Of a DNA stretch of 17,837 nt, positions 8,101-17,433 are shown in pieces; within the stretch, counting starts at the first letter, position 1, and each line of letters begins with the position of its first letter. Source of the stretch: Ectocarpus siliculosus. Taxonomy: Eukaryota > Sar > Phaeophyceae > Ectocarpales > Ectocarpaceae. The stretch spans positions 1,748,799 through 1,766,635 of the forward strand of contig FN649726.1 in assembly GCA_000310025.1 (NCBI GenBank), read 5' to 3'. The notes beneath the pieces are model-generated. The model saw nothing but the letters and a program-made list of their open reading frames with translations. It had not been told where the DNA came from and searched no databases. A program made the translations under genes and the position numbers.

Positions 8101-11100
8101 ACGGAGGCGGCGGCCCGCCGGCGAGATCGGCGCCGACGAGCACCGCCGGAGAGGGTCGGAGGAGAGGGTCTCGTCCGATGCGCGCTGCGGCAGGGGCGAG
8201 AACTAGGCACAGCCAGCGGCGGTATTGGAGGAGAGGGGTGCCCGATGCCGCCGCCGCCGACTTTGTCCGAGGCGGTGCTCCGGCGGAAGAGAGTCAGTTG
8301 GTGAGGAGGGCCCGAGCCAAGACGCTGGCGTTGTTAGACCGGCACGGGACCCCGAGTGTTGACTGCGTGTTCGGGCTGGTGGACCAAGGTGCGATGCTGA
8401 ATTGAAGAGATCGGGTTGTCGTTGAGGAGGCTGGCCTTCAGGCTCTGCTGCTCTCGGCTAAAGTTGGAATTGTTGAGAAGCACGATGACCACTACACCAC
8501 TAGTCAACGCTGACTAATAGTGCAGTAGTCATAACCAGGAATCAACCGTTCTTTTTCTTCGGTTTGTAGATGTGTTGTTCGCGTTCATTGCAATGGAAAC
8601 GGTGATCTAGCGACAACGCACCAAAACAGTCGTGTCGTTCGACATGAGACTACCCCCCTTCCGAACGACGACCTACACCGGCAGGGTGGAACTAAGAGAC
8701 ATGTGGTTACTTTCTCGACAGCACTGTTGCGAGTTTCGACCTCCAACTCTTTGTCATGCGGGTCCCTCACGATTACAAAATATTGCCCACACGTTTTGAT
8801 ATCATCTCCATTCCACTATCCAGCGCACACCCAGACCGTGAGCTCCGGGGAGCTCAGGGAAGCCCTGCGTATCCTGGGGGGATCGGACACGTTGTCCGAG
8901 ATAGAGCACCGAGCGCTCTTCAAGGGCATCAGCAAGGGCCGTGACCGCGTTCTCTACAGGGTGAGCGACACCGAATCCCACGTGCTCGCTCTCGGCATGT
9001 TCCCGTCGAGAAACTATATTGCCTTGGTGACAAGCAGCCCACGTGCTTGGCAGCGATATTATCAGCATTGTCTGCACTGAAAACAGCCGTTGTGTTGCCG
9101 CTGTCTCTGCCTAGATTTCCTCCACGGCGTTTCCGTACTAGCTTTGGTACTGTTAAGAGAATCGCGAAAACATGCCTCTCGCTCTTGACTTTAAGTCTTG
9201 AGCGGCCCGGAAAAGGGCGAGCGGGGGCAGGCAGGACAAGACTTACCCCAACACTCAACGTTTTTCCCGAGGTCCCGCCGCTAGTGTGGTTGCCACGACA
9301 TGCTGTACATAGTACGTTGTTCTTTGGCACGCCTTTGGTCCTCCACAAACAGGAGCTCCTAGACACGCTCCGTGCGTCGGAGGTCGCCGAGCACAGGGAG
9401 CGCACCCAGCGAAAGCTCCAACACCAGGCAGGGCTGCCCACGAGCGGCCGAGGCTCCGCAATACACTGGCGCCACAGCGACGTCCTCGACTGGGACGCGC
9501 CGCCGGCCGGGGGTGGTGACCGGAAGGGTTCCTGCGGGGTCGGTCTGAAAGGAGGCCGGCAGCACAAAGAGTCGCGCCGGCAGGCCCTGGTGTTCCAGAG
9601 GCTGCGGGACGGCGTCAGACAGATCCAGGAGAAGCAAAACAGCGCTGGGCCGGTGAGCAAAACCTACGGCAGCGTCGACTTTAGTGTTGACTGAAATCTG
9701 TTTGTTTTAAAGTTGGTCGGGTTGCTTCTGCGGACAGCAACATACCGGTGCACGTTTTCGTTTCTGGATCGGCAGGACCGCTTCGCCGAGATCTACCAAT
9801 GGTTGCTCTGGCTGACATTGTTTCTTGTACATGACATGGACACGGTGGAATCGAGATGACCGTTCGTTTTGTCAGACGCGAATCGACACGAATCGTGCCC
9901 CCCTCACGCCCGGCTTGTCATCTTCACCGCCGCAGGTGTTCGACATGTTCCGTCGACGGGGGCGAGGAAGAACAGGAGGGTACAGCGACGCCGCAGCCAC
10001 CGTCGCCGCCCCAACCACAAGCGGCAATGGCACCATGAACAACGACAACGACCCCGTCCGCACTCCCCCGCCCTTGTCACCATCCGCGCTCCGAGCCGGT
10101 CTGGGCTCCCTAGGAGTCCCCCTCGGGAACGAAGACTTCGTTACCCTTATCGCCGCCACGGATCCCGACCGCCGTGGGGAGGTCACATACCCGACCTTCT
10201 GCGAGGCCCTCGACCTGCATCCACTCCGCGGGGACCCTTCCGACGCTCATCGGACCGCCTCCGGTTCCGAAGAACAAGAGCGACCCTCCTCCGCGCCCCC
10301 GGCGCCGACGACGTCGAGACAGCACAACCGACGGCACGTGGGATCTGGTGGCGGCAACGGCAGCGGCAGCGGCGACACTACTGCTGGAGACGCGGGTAAA
10401 GGGCGGAGAGAAGGTGGGGGTGGTTACGCTCGTCGCCGGGCGATGGAACTAGCGCCCCCCGCGGACACGCGCGAGGACCTCGAGGGAGGAGTTTTCCACG
10501 TCAACGAGGCGACGTACGGGTGCGACAACCCGAACTTCACCACCACCATGGTTCCGGCTTCGATCGGAGGGGGATGCAAGGCGAACAACAACCATCCTCG
10601 GCCGGACGCGTACCGTCCGAAGAGGCGGCAGTCGCCGGCTCCGGCTCCGGGGGGCACGCTCACCGGCATCCGCACGAAGAGCCACGGCCAGACGCTTCTT
10701 GTGGTTGGTAGCGGCGGTGGGGACCGCGTCGGGCTGAGGGACCAGACCGGTTTGGAGGCTGAGAGACGCTTCCGCCAAGGGCTTGGAGTCAAGATGAGGT
10801 AGCGGAGATTGCTTCGAGAATGTCGTTCTGAATGGCTTTGTTCAAACGTTGTAGGAAATGCCGCGCCCTGTACGGTATCAAGCACAACAAACCACCCCAG
10901 CCACAGAGAGGTGGAAACGCCGCCTGTCCCTTCTGAGTTCCAAGAGGTTTATCTGTAGACTAATATTATCTCCGCTTTGCTCTTTGACGTGTCATAGGTT
11001 TCGCTGCCGCGGCGACGGCATGTGCATCCAATCTTCTTAGCATGCTTTCTATTCTAGGTCTTGCGCAAGTCAAGCCTAGCGTGCGTGCCCTTGTCGATTC

Positions 11101-12212
11101 GATCAATCCCGAAAGACATGCTAGTACCTTCTGTCACCCGACAACCAAGATATCTCCACCCTCTCTTCATTTCTCCGTGTTCCCCCTCTCCCTCTGTCCG
11201 CGCCACTAGACGTTCGCAATCCCTGTCTTCATGCTACTCGCGCGGAAGAGGAGGGTGGGACAGCCTCGGCACTCCTTCTACCCGCGGCGTTGCACCACCC
11301 CTTACCGCCACTGCCGATGACAACGGCAGGGCGTGGAGCGGCGACAACAACACCGACCCGACGCCCGTCCTCAACGGCGGCCGCGGCAACAGGCGCGGCC
11401 GTTCCCATACCCCGAGGGACAGCGATCTCGGGTTCGGCTCCGAGCGCATGCGCTCCACGTCGAGGTGCGACGACGACGAGGACTGCCGCGCCGGCGGCGG
11501 CCGTCGCGAGAGAAGAAGCGGCAGTGTTGGGTGGCGCCGGACCGGAAAAAATGGCGACATAGGTCCGGGCTTGAGGCGGGTACGGTCTCTTAGCCTGGGA
11601 GCCGAACGGCGCTACGGGGACTGGGCCCGATCCTCCGCCCAACACCTCCTGCGGCAAGATGGGTGGCTGGGCGCTCGTTCCTTCCGCCCCGATCCGCCGT
11701 CGGCAGTGACGGGGTCTCCAAACACTGCCGGAGGCGGTCACTCGTCAGGTCAACGCGAAGGTGGGGGGAAGAGTCGGCGGTGGCCTCGAGCGGAAACGGC
11801 GTTTGAGATGCGTCGATCGCGATCATCTCCGCGGGACCTGTGTCACCGCAAGAACTCCCCGGATGGTTCCGCCATGAAAAACAACCGGAGGTATCCGGCT
11901 CAGACCAGGGAGCGCCGGCCTACCCCGTACGCAACCGACGCCGACATGTCCTCGGTTTGCCGGGTGATGCCAACGGCTACCGGGGCCACTTCTCGCAGCG
12001 CCGTTGCTCGGACCGCCGAGGGGCACGGGCGCTGGCGCAAGGAAGCAACAGGGGGGAGTCGAAGCGGCGGAGAGGGAGGAGAGTTGTCCCCTACGCTGAG
12101 GTGGGGCCAGTCGAGGAGCTTGCCGCAGCAGTCGGGTGGACGCCAGAGCGACAGAAAAGGCCGTTCAGCGACCCTGCCCTTCGACTCGACGAGCCGGGGC
12201 AAGTGGCTCTGA
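5192..12212 (+). CDS. Multi-EF-hand calcium-binding protein, seven exons, about 1534 aa
   Basis: Proposed exons are 5192-5311, 5655-5795, 6348-8388, 8824-8960, 9353-9652, 9936-10798 and 11210-12212. They total 4605 nt with every phase agreeing. EF-hand loops, in protein residues: 164-175 (DVSKDGRVTYRE, canonical), 200-211 (degenerate, His at 12), 580-591 (DPSASGVISRRE, canonical), 619-630 (degenerate), 766-777 and 803-814 (degenerate, each completed by splicing) and 989-1000 (DPDRRGEVTYPT). Pair spacing of 36-39 residues is typical. A conserved-looking VPYDIGEYIIHS followed by prolines precedes the first pair. Linkers are rich in Gly, Ser, Asn and Gln; the last exon (about 330 residues) is Arg/Ser-rich with no domain. 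There is no signal peptide or membrane segment, so it is probably cytosolic or cytoskeletal. The ATG at 5192 is the first in its frame after the stop at 5162. Family unrecognised; a flagellar role is possible but only a guess. Least certain: the start of exon 3 and the 10798/11210 junction. Confidence 0.75.
5312..5654 (+). other. EF-hand gene intron 1, 343 nt
   Basis: The donor is CAG/GTGAAT after a Gln-Gln-Gln run; the acceptor is GTGGCCAG behind the T-rich tract TCATTTTCGTTGTCTGTTTT. Phase is 0. Nothing else is recognised inside. Confidence 0.7.
5796..6347 (+). other. EF-hand gene intron 2, 552 nt
   Basis: The donor is AGA/GTGAGT. The acceptor at 6347 (GGCCGAAG after CCTTTTTATTTTC) is the best phase-0 site in the open stretch that begins after the stop at 6300-6302. 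Other AGs at 6359-6360 and 6398-6399 are in phase 1 and lack pyrimidine tracts. The first residues of exon 3 are therefore less certain than the rest. No other content is recognised. Confidence 0.6.
8389..8823 (+). other. EF-hand gene intron 3, 435 nt
   Basis: The donor is CAAG/GTGCGA and the acceptor CCACTATCCAG, in phase 1. The join converts the frame into a 12-position EF-hand loop starting Asp-Gln and ending Gly-Glu, which neither exon has alone. If unspliced, the frame stops at 8403-8405. Confidence 0.8.
8961..9352 (+). other. EF-hand gene intron 4, 392 nt
   Basis: The donor is AGG/GTGAGC and the acceptor TCCACAAACAG, in phase 0. The Glu codon at 9353-9355 supplies the twelfth position of the sixth EF-hand loop. 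Nothing else is recognised. Confidence 0.82.
9653..9935 (+). other. EF-hand gene intron 5, 283 nt, with a possible microexon
   Basis: The donor is CCG/GTGAGC and the acceptor TTCACCGCCGCAG, in phase 0. A second good acceptor at 9775 (TTTCTGGATCGGCAG) opens a segment reading DRFAEIYQ, which resembles the entering helix of an EF-hand, but no consensus donor closes it. Confidence 0.75.
10799..11209 (+). other. EF-hand gene intron 6, 411 nt
   Basis: The donor AG/GTAGCG is weak. The acceptor is strong: a pyrimidine tract TTCCCCCTCTCCCTCTGTCC then GCGCCACTAG. Both sides are phase 2 and join to an Arg codon. If the intron is not removed, the protein ends at the TAG at 10800-10802, giving a form about 1201 residues long; the last exon would then lack an obvious start codon of its own. 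Confidence 0.65.
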
Positions 12213-12799
12213 GGCTCTCTTGTGGTTCGTATGAGGAATTAGGTCTTTTTGTGGCATGTGTGTGTACGTGTGCCTCCGTAGCCAGCAAAAGCATTCAGCA
12301 CATCTTTTCGGGGGCTTTCACTTCGTGTTACGCCAAACGTAACTACGTGTGGTTTGGCCTCTGCTGCTCGTCCATGAACGTGGTTTTAATATGGGGATTT
12401 ACATTTTCTTTACAGGTTTTGGATACGGACATGTGTGGCGCCACATTCTTGTAGAGTGTGTCCAGACGGTACCGAACTGGGTGGTGAGACGAGAATGAAA
12501 TCTGACACGCTCCAAGTTTGGAGGATATCAAATGCAGAAACGCTACAAAACGCCGATGATATATATGGTGACGAGAACTCTACTTGCTGTGGCAGTCATG
12601 ATCGTTATCTGTAGTGCACACAGGAGACTTGTACCAACGTGCGGTGGTGTGCCATTTCCGAATGAAGACTCTTTGCTCAATTAAGTCAGGGGTGTGTCGA
12701 GTACGTAGGGAGCTGTGGCAGGATTTGTTTCTGCAAAAGTGCGGTGGTGTAGGGTAGGAGACGACAGAAACCGAGGCAAGGGGTGCGTGTACGAAAACA
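12213..12799 (+). other. 3' UTR and downstream spacer of the EF-hand gene
   Basis: This is AT-richer sequence after the TGA at 12210-12212. No canonical AATAAA is evident. The 12-mer GTGCGGTGGTGT occurs twice (about 12639 and 12740). No gene or RNA is recognised. Confidence 0.6.
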
Positions 12800-13471
12800 A
12801 TGGGGAAGATTCATCACCACGTGCTGTTGAGCAACATGGCCTACAGATCAAGCCGACAGCCATTCCTTAATGAAGGTGAGAGTCGACGTGTGCCGCCGGA
12901 AGTGTGCACCACGCAGAAAAACACAACAAACCACGGCGCGGAACGGCATACGCAATTCGCTATCAAGCACTTCCATTGGGATGGACAGCCACTTTTGTCT
13001 ACAAAACGCTTCTGTACGACAAACAAACCCCCCCCCCCGGCTACGAATGGTGAAGGGGCACACGCGCCCTCAGTATACAGTTTAGAGTGCGTACTCCTCG
13101 TGCTTGCAAGGATAAGCCCGAGGTGGAACTCCAATGAGGCCGCCCGATCACAGTTTACACCCAACCAACCTAGAGACTTGATCCGGCATGTGAGAGACGA
13201 GGGACCCTTCGTGGCGCTTGTTTGCGTGGGCATTCCACAGAGTGACAACCATCGCTTCGGATCGATACGACGCGGTGAGCATCTTTCTCCCGCTGAAGTC
13301 ACGAAGGAGCAGTTTCTCGCGATATGTCATGGCGCGGAGACCCTCTTGATGGGTTGTTCGGTGGTGCCTGCCGCAACAGCAACACGGGAAATCATGCCAT
13401 GCCGTGTAGAAACCGTGGCTCTACAGCGAACTGGCTGCCAAGTCCCCACAAAGGATGAATCGATCATCTGA
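12800..13471 (+). CDS. Hypothetical protein, single open frame of 223 codons
   Basis: An ATG at 12800 (AACAATGGGG, A at -3 and G at +4) opens a frame to a TGA at 13469-13471. I recognise no family. There is no signal peptide, membrane segment or repeat. The second half (near HLSPAEVTKEQF) looks more protein-like than the first, which contains a Pro run encoded by a C homopolymer at about 13028-13038. A miscounted C there would break the frame. A 153-codon frame exists on the opposite strand, so the open frame may be fortuitous in this GC-rich DNA. Confidence 0.3.
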   Translation: MGKIHHHVLLSNMAYRSSRQPFLNEGESRRVPPEVCTTQKNTTNHGAERHTQFAIKHFHWDGQPLLSTKRFCTTNKPPPPATNGEGAHAPSVYSLECVLLVLARISPRWNSNEAARSQFTPNQPRDLIRHVRDEGPFVALVCVGIPQSDNHRFGSIRRGEHLSPAEVTKEQFLAICHGAETLLMGCSVVPAATATREIMPCRVETVALQRTGCQVPTKDESII

Positions 13472-15114
13472 AGGCCATTACAGGGAGCTCCGCAGGTCTC
13501 CTTAATGGGTACCTGTGACGAGCAGCAAAATAATGCCCTCACCAATACAATGCCATTGAGAATGAGAATGCCCCATGCCCACTGCGGTATACCGCAACGC
13601 GTGTTGATTTCGCTACCCCTCAGATACTCTCTTCATACATAACTCTACAAGGGTGTGGCCGCGCTTGTGGCTGCAGCGAGGCGAACACAAGAGGCGCTGA
13701 ATGACAAAAATTTCAACAACTATTCAAAACAAACACACTAACCGACACCCAGCTCTATGCGGGGGGATGGGGGGAGCACACACGAACACAAGAAATTCCT
13801 CCGTGTGTATGTATCTGTCCTGTGCACCGGGGACCCCACGTTGGATTCCGCGGGGAAAACGCCAGGGAGTAAGATCGCTGCCTGAATCAAGTCGAGCACG
13901 GAAAGCCCAGTCGGAGATCTCCCGACGAATTACCTGACGCTGTCACTATCTACGCAAGTTCCCTATTTAGTCACTCATCAAATCCCCGAAACCGTTGTAC
14001 CGCCGCGGGGTTTCCTCTCGCAAAACCACACCTAATGAGTACATTGTCAGAGGGTCTTACGCCAAGTCCCCGACAGAAAAAAAAAAGGGTCATCGCCCGG
14101 AACACGATAAACACACACGAAAGAGATTGTTAGAGGGGCAGCGCTGTCTTCTACAAGGAGCACCCGAACACGACCACGATAGCGAGGATGCTTTGGTTTT
14201 CCCATCTCTCCACTACGCACCCGTCGGTCGAGGGCTCGTAACATGCAGCCGAGCTGGTGTGCAAACCGCCTCCTGTCTTCTGTGTCAGCACGCACGTGGC
14301 TGTTTTCGGAGAAAAAATACACCCAGAGCACAGAGGGAGGTGGAACGGCGGACAGCCAAGCGGAGACAAAGGGAGACGCAGACGGCATGATAATAGAGCG
14401 AGGGGGAGAGAGGGTGGTGAGCGGGAGAGAGGGGGGGAGGCAGCCGGGAGGATGCCGACAAAGAAGCGACCCGGAAACACACCGTATGTGATTGTGATGG
14501 CCGAAGAGACTACGGGGTCTAATTCAAAGCTTGCCTCATGTAGATCGTAAACCCCGCATGCATTCCTTTCGAGAGAGGGAACACGACCCTTCGTACTCCT
14601 AGAGAACATGAAAACACTTGGGCGTTCCCAGCATACGCCGTTGTTGCCATACCCAACGAAACTGAAGAAATCTTCTCTTCCCTTTCTGAAACCGCCGCCG
14701 TTTAAGGCCAGTATTAATGTCCAAAGACGCATGCCGCTTTTGCAAGCTTCCACCTTAACAGCGTCGACGTCCCATCGCTCTGTTTATCTCATTTCCTACG
14801 AGAACATGGGACGTGCACCGTGCATCGATCGCCAACGGTGCCATCTTCGAAACTTAACCCCAAAGAGGATGTGCAGACGTACCGGTGTACTTGAAAGAGC
14901 CGCTGATACTTCTTAGGGCAGCCAACGTTTGGGAGCATATCGCATCCGACCATTCCTCGACGCTGGACGCATCGTACTTCCGATCTTGCAGGGTTACATC
15001 CAAGACCTGTTTGTGATAGATACGACAGGGTGTGTGGACGGAAGACGTGAGTTAGTTGGGTGGGGGTCGTCTCCATCATTGCAAGCAACCTTTGTTCAGC
15101 ATCCTCGGAAGCAT

Positions 15115-15147
15115 CTGCTGCTGCTGCTGCTGCCGCTGCTGATGCTG
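15115..15147 (+). repeat. CTG trinucleotide repeat
   Basis: Six uninterrupted CTG units at 15115-15132, then CCG CTG CTG ATG CTG. In one + frame it reads as a Leu run, but that frame shows no gene-like features, so it is most simply a microsatellite. Confidence 0.85.
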
Positions 15148-15455
15148 CCGGGCATCACACGAGATCGCCTTGAGTCCGTGTACCCTTCCAATGGTGCCAC
15201 ACAGCACCCCTAGACAGCACCGGTGCCATTATGAAAGAGTTCCCAGCTAAACAATGTCACCACGTGCGACGCTGTTGGGGGCATTATACACAACCACGTG
15301 CATATCACGCAGGAATGCAGTGCGACGCCACTCTATTGCGGGCAAAATTAATGTGACCTTCTCGTGTCCAGCACAAGTAGACCACAGCCGTAGCAGTTCT
15401 TCAGTTGTAATAGTTGAACGGCTATTGCGCAGATCAACCCGGCTTCGGCCCATCA

Positions 15456-15749
15456 ATGACTACTGCTTGCACGCGACTTTCTTCCGCATTGGAGGGCAAC
15501 TATGTAATGCCAATCTCTTTGATTTGCAGCCCCGGCACGTGTGCCGGTGTGCCCCTCTGTGTCGCTACGTCGCTACCACCGTCAGTCTACAACAAGCAGT
15601 CTTGCAGCGCTTCCGTTCGCAAGTTGGGAGCGCACGAGTTGGGCCGCACCTTGGAAATTGCGTCTCGTACGCCGCTCTGCAAAGAAGAAAACGAAAGTTG
15701 TGGTGATTCCTCCATATTCCCTGGAGGTTTTCTGTCTCCAGACGTCTAA
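15456..15749 (+). CDS. Possible small Cys-containing protein, 97 codons
   Basis: The frame from ATG 15456 to a TAA at 15747-15749 encodes a Cys-, Ser- and Pro-rich product. An alternative is an exon starting at 15531, since a good acceptor (CTCTTTGATTTGCAG) lies just before the segment CPGT-like/SPGTCAGVPLC. No family is recognised and no matching upstream exon was found. It ends 236 bases before the plastid-protein start. Low confidence. Confidence 0.22.
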   Translation: MTTACTRLSSALEGNYVMPISLICSPGTCAGVPLCVATSLPPSVYNKQSCSASVRKLGAHELGRTLEIASRTPLCKEENESCGDSSIFPGGFLSPDV

Positions 15750-15984
15750 GGGGGCGACTGCTGTGGCCGAATGACCAGCTAGACGGCTGGTAACTGGCTG
15801 CCGCCGCGGTGCAGCTCGATCTTTTCAACACTGCTGCACTTTTTTTTTCTTTTTCTGGGTGTTCCACAAGGTTCTGGATGGAGGCAGGTTCACCCTGCCG
15901 TGACTTGTCCACACGCGAGGTGCCGGTCACATGCACGCGTGCACACACATCTTCACGCTCTTCCCTGCACAAGCCACACGCAAG

Positions 15985-17433
15985 ATGGCGTGGAAGTTGT
16001 CTTTTGTAGCTTTGTTGGCCTGCTGCAGCAATGCGTCCGCGTTCGTGATGCCGTTGGGATCAAGGGCGGAGTTGCACATGAGGGCGGCGCAACTACCTTC
16101 TCGGCAAGCGAGACGATCAACGAGATACAACGACACCCCACCGAACATGCGCTATATCGCCATGAACAGGTAACGACGAGAGTGTGCCAGCCACCCCCAG
16201 CCTGCTGCTGGGTGTGTTTCAATAGTAAGCGTGTTGGAGCCCATTGTGGGATCGGTTGTTGGTCGGGTTTGCATTTTTGGCCTCCATCGCACAGCTGCCG
16301 GATGAAGACATGTGTTGCCTTTGATGAGCATACGTGAGAGTAGGAGATCGAGAACAACCCTCGTCTCTACAGCACAAAATATACTTGGTACTCTTTCGGG
16401 ACGTGGTTTCGCACATGTGAGAGTGGTTCCTGCTTCCACACGTGTTGCCGCCTATGGAAAAATTGCCATATGTTTTTTTTTATACGGACGACATTACTAA
16501 TCCTGGAATCACGTCCTGAGGCAGTCTTTCTTCCCGTGAGGGACTTTTAGTTATTCTGCTACACAACTCTCGCTGTAGTGCTGATCCCAAATCGTGCGCA
16601 TCATCTATGCGTTGCCCACATGTAAAGAGGCACACATACCAGTTTTTGTCTGATTTGGTTTAGGTTAGGTATTCAGCAAACGCGTTTTAAGTCCATTGCG
16701 TGCTTCCATGGCTTGGATTTCTATGATGTTTTCGGAGGTAGACGTATGATCGTTCTGGAGGCCACTCTGCTGACTACTGGAGTTTAGACTTGAATTTGGG
16801 CCGACTTTCGCAGGCCAACCGCGGACGCTGTAATGGAGATCCCTAATCGTGCACATCATGGGATTCGTTCTATGGTCTTTTTATCTCTACGATAGGCCAA
16901 GTATCGGCCGAATCGGGGGACCGTAGTGTTTCTAGCAAACCGCGGTGAAAGTTGGCTCCCAAGAAGAGCTGAAAAGGTTGCGCGCAGCAGCAGAAAGCTG
17001 GTTCAACTCAGATGTAATCGTGAGGCATTTCTCGCGTCCAAAGCAAGATCAAAGGTTAAAAACAGCTTTCCAGTAGAGGGCATGACCTGCTTGAAGTGCC
17101 CGTGTACTTTGGTGGCACGCCGAGGTCTGTGTGAGGAGCACGAGGTGGTGAAATAACTGGGCTCAGTCATGTCCAATCTGGGGAGAGGATGAAAAAAATT
17201 GGCCCCGCTGAAACCAGCGGCGTGATGTTTTGTCCGTGCTTTTTTTCAATTTCCTATAGGCGGCAACACGTGTGCTTCGTGAGCGGTGAGCAACCGTTTG
17301 GGGGTCAGGGACTGCAACCAAACGACAATATTGAAGTACACATCACTGACACACTCAAGACTATCAGAGCAGTCGTTAGGAGGTCCAACGATAGTTTCCG
17401 TGTTGATGTTGGCGGTTTTACTACTGAAGGCAT
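15985..17433 (+). CDS. Plastid-targeted protein of unknown function, 3' partial
   Basis: Exon 1 (15985-16169) starts at an ATG in good context (AAGATGGCG) and encodes 61 residues plus two bases. Residues 1-19 form a signal peptide (Trp-Lys, then a hydrophobic core FVALLACC), followed by ASA-F at 17-20 and a basic, Ser/Arg-containing stretch with few acidic residues. This is the bipartite presequence of plastid proteins in algae with red-type complex plastids, where Phe follows the cleavage site. A longer in-frame start at 15931 would bury the signal and is less likely. The probable next exon begins at 17260 after TTTCCTATAG; phase 2 matches (AG+G = Arg). It encodes a beta-rich-looking segment with SGEQPFGGQG, NDNIEVHI and VDVGGF. 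I do not recognise the mature protein. The frame is open to about 17433, where the readable sequence ends. Further exons between could exist. Confidence 0.65.
16571..16604 (+). repeat. Direct repeat, copy 1 (34 bp)
   Basis: Matches 16826-16859 at 29 of 34 positions without gaps; both contain AATCGTGC followed one base later by CATCAT. Confidence 0.65.
16826..16859 (+). repeat. Direct repeat, copy 2 (34 bp)
   Basis: Second copy of the 16571-16604 repeat, 255 bases downstream in the same orientation. Confidence 0.65.

Larger units (their letters stand above)
13472..15984. other. Spacer upstream of the plastid-protein gene
   Basis: About 2.5 kb with no confident gene apart from the weak ORF at 15456-15749. 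It has purine-rich GA tracts at about 14396-14450, an A run near 14079-14086, and a CTG repeat at 15115-15132. Several open frames (for example 14151-14753 on -, 14608-14916 on +) are composition-driven and resemble nothing I know. The last 150 bases include T-rich stretches near 15840-15856 and probably hold the promoter and 5' UTR of the gene at 15985. Confidence 0.55.
16170..17259 (+). other. Intron of the plastid-protein gene, 1090 nt
   Basis: The donor is CAG/GTAACG and the acceptor TTTTTTTCAATTTCCTATAG. It holds a 34-bp imperfect direct repeat (16571-16604 and 16826-16859). A frame at 16926-17156 ending in a Cys-rich CLKCPC motif is present, but no splice sites tie it in. Confidence 0.6.

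Noticed and set aside
11061-11209. Independent start of a separate gene upstream of exon 7
   Set aside because: The frame opens at a TTG codon, a strong splice acceptor lies at 11209, and the phase fits the preceding exon of the EF-hand gene.
14451-14550. Short + strand frame with KKRPGN and VIVMAEETTGS, considered as a bL33-type ribosomal protein
   Set aside because: Length and motif spacing do not match the family and the Cys/Lys signatures are absent; the resemblance is too weak.
14151-14753. 200-codon minus-strand frame
   Set aside because: Starts and ends in low-complexity Ser/Pro/Leu sequence produced by GA-rich tracts on the other strand, with no domain or splice context.
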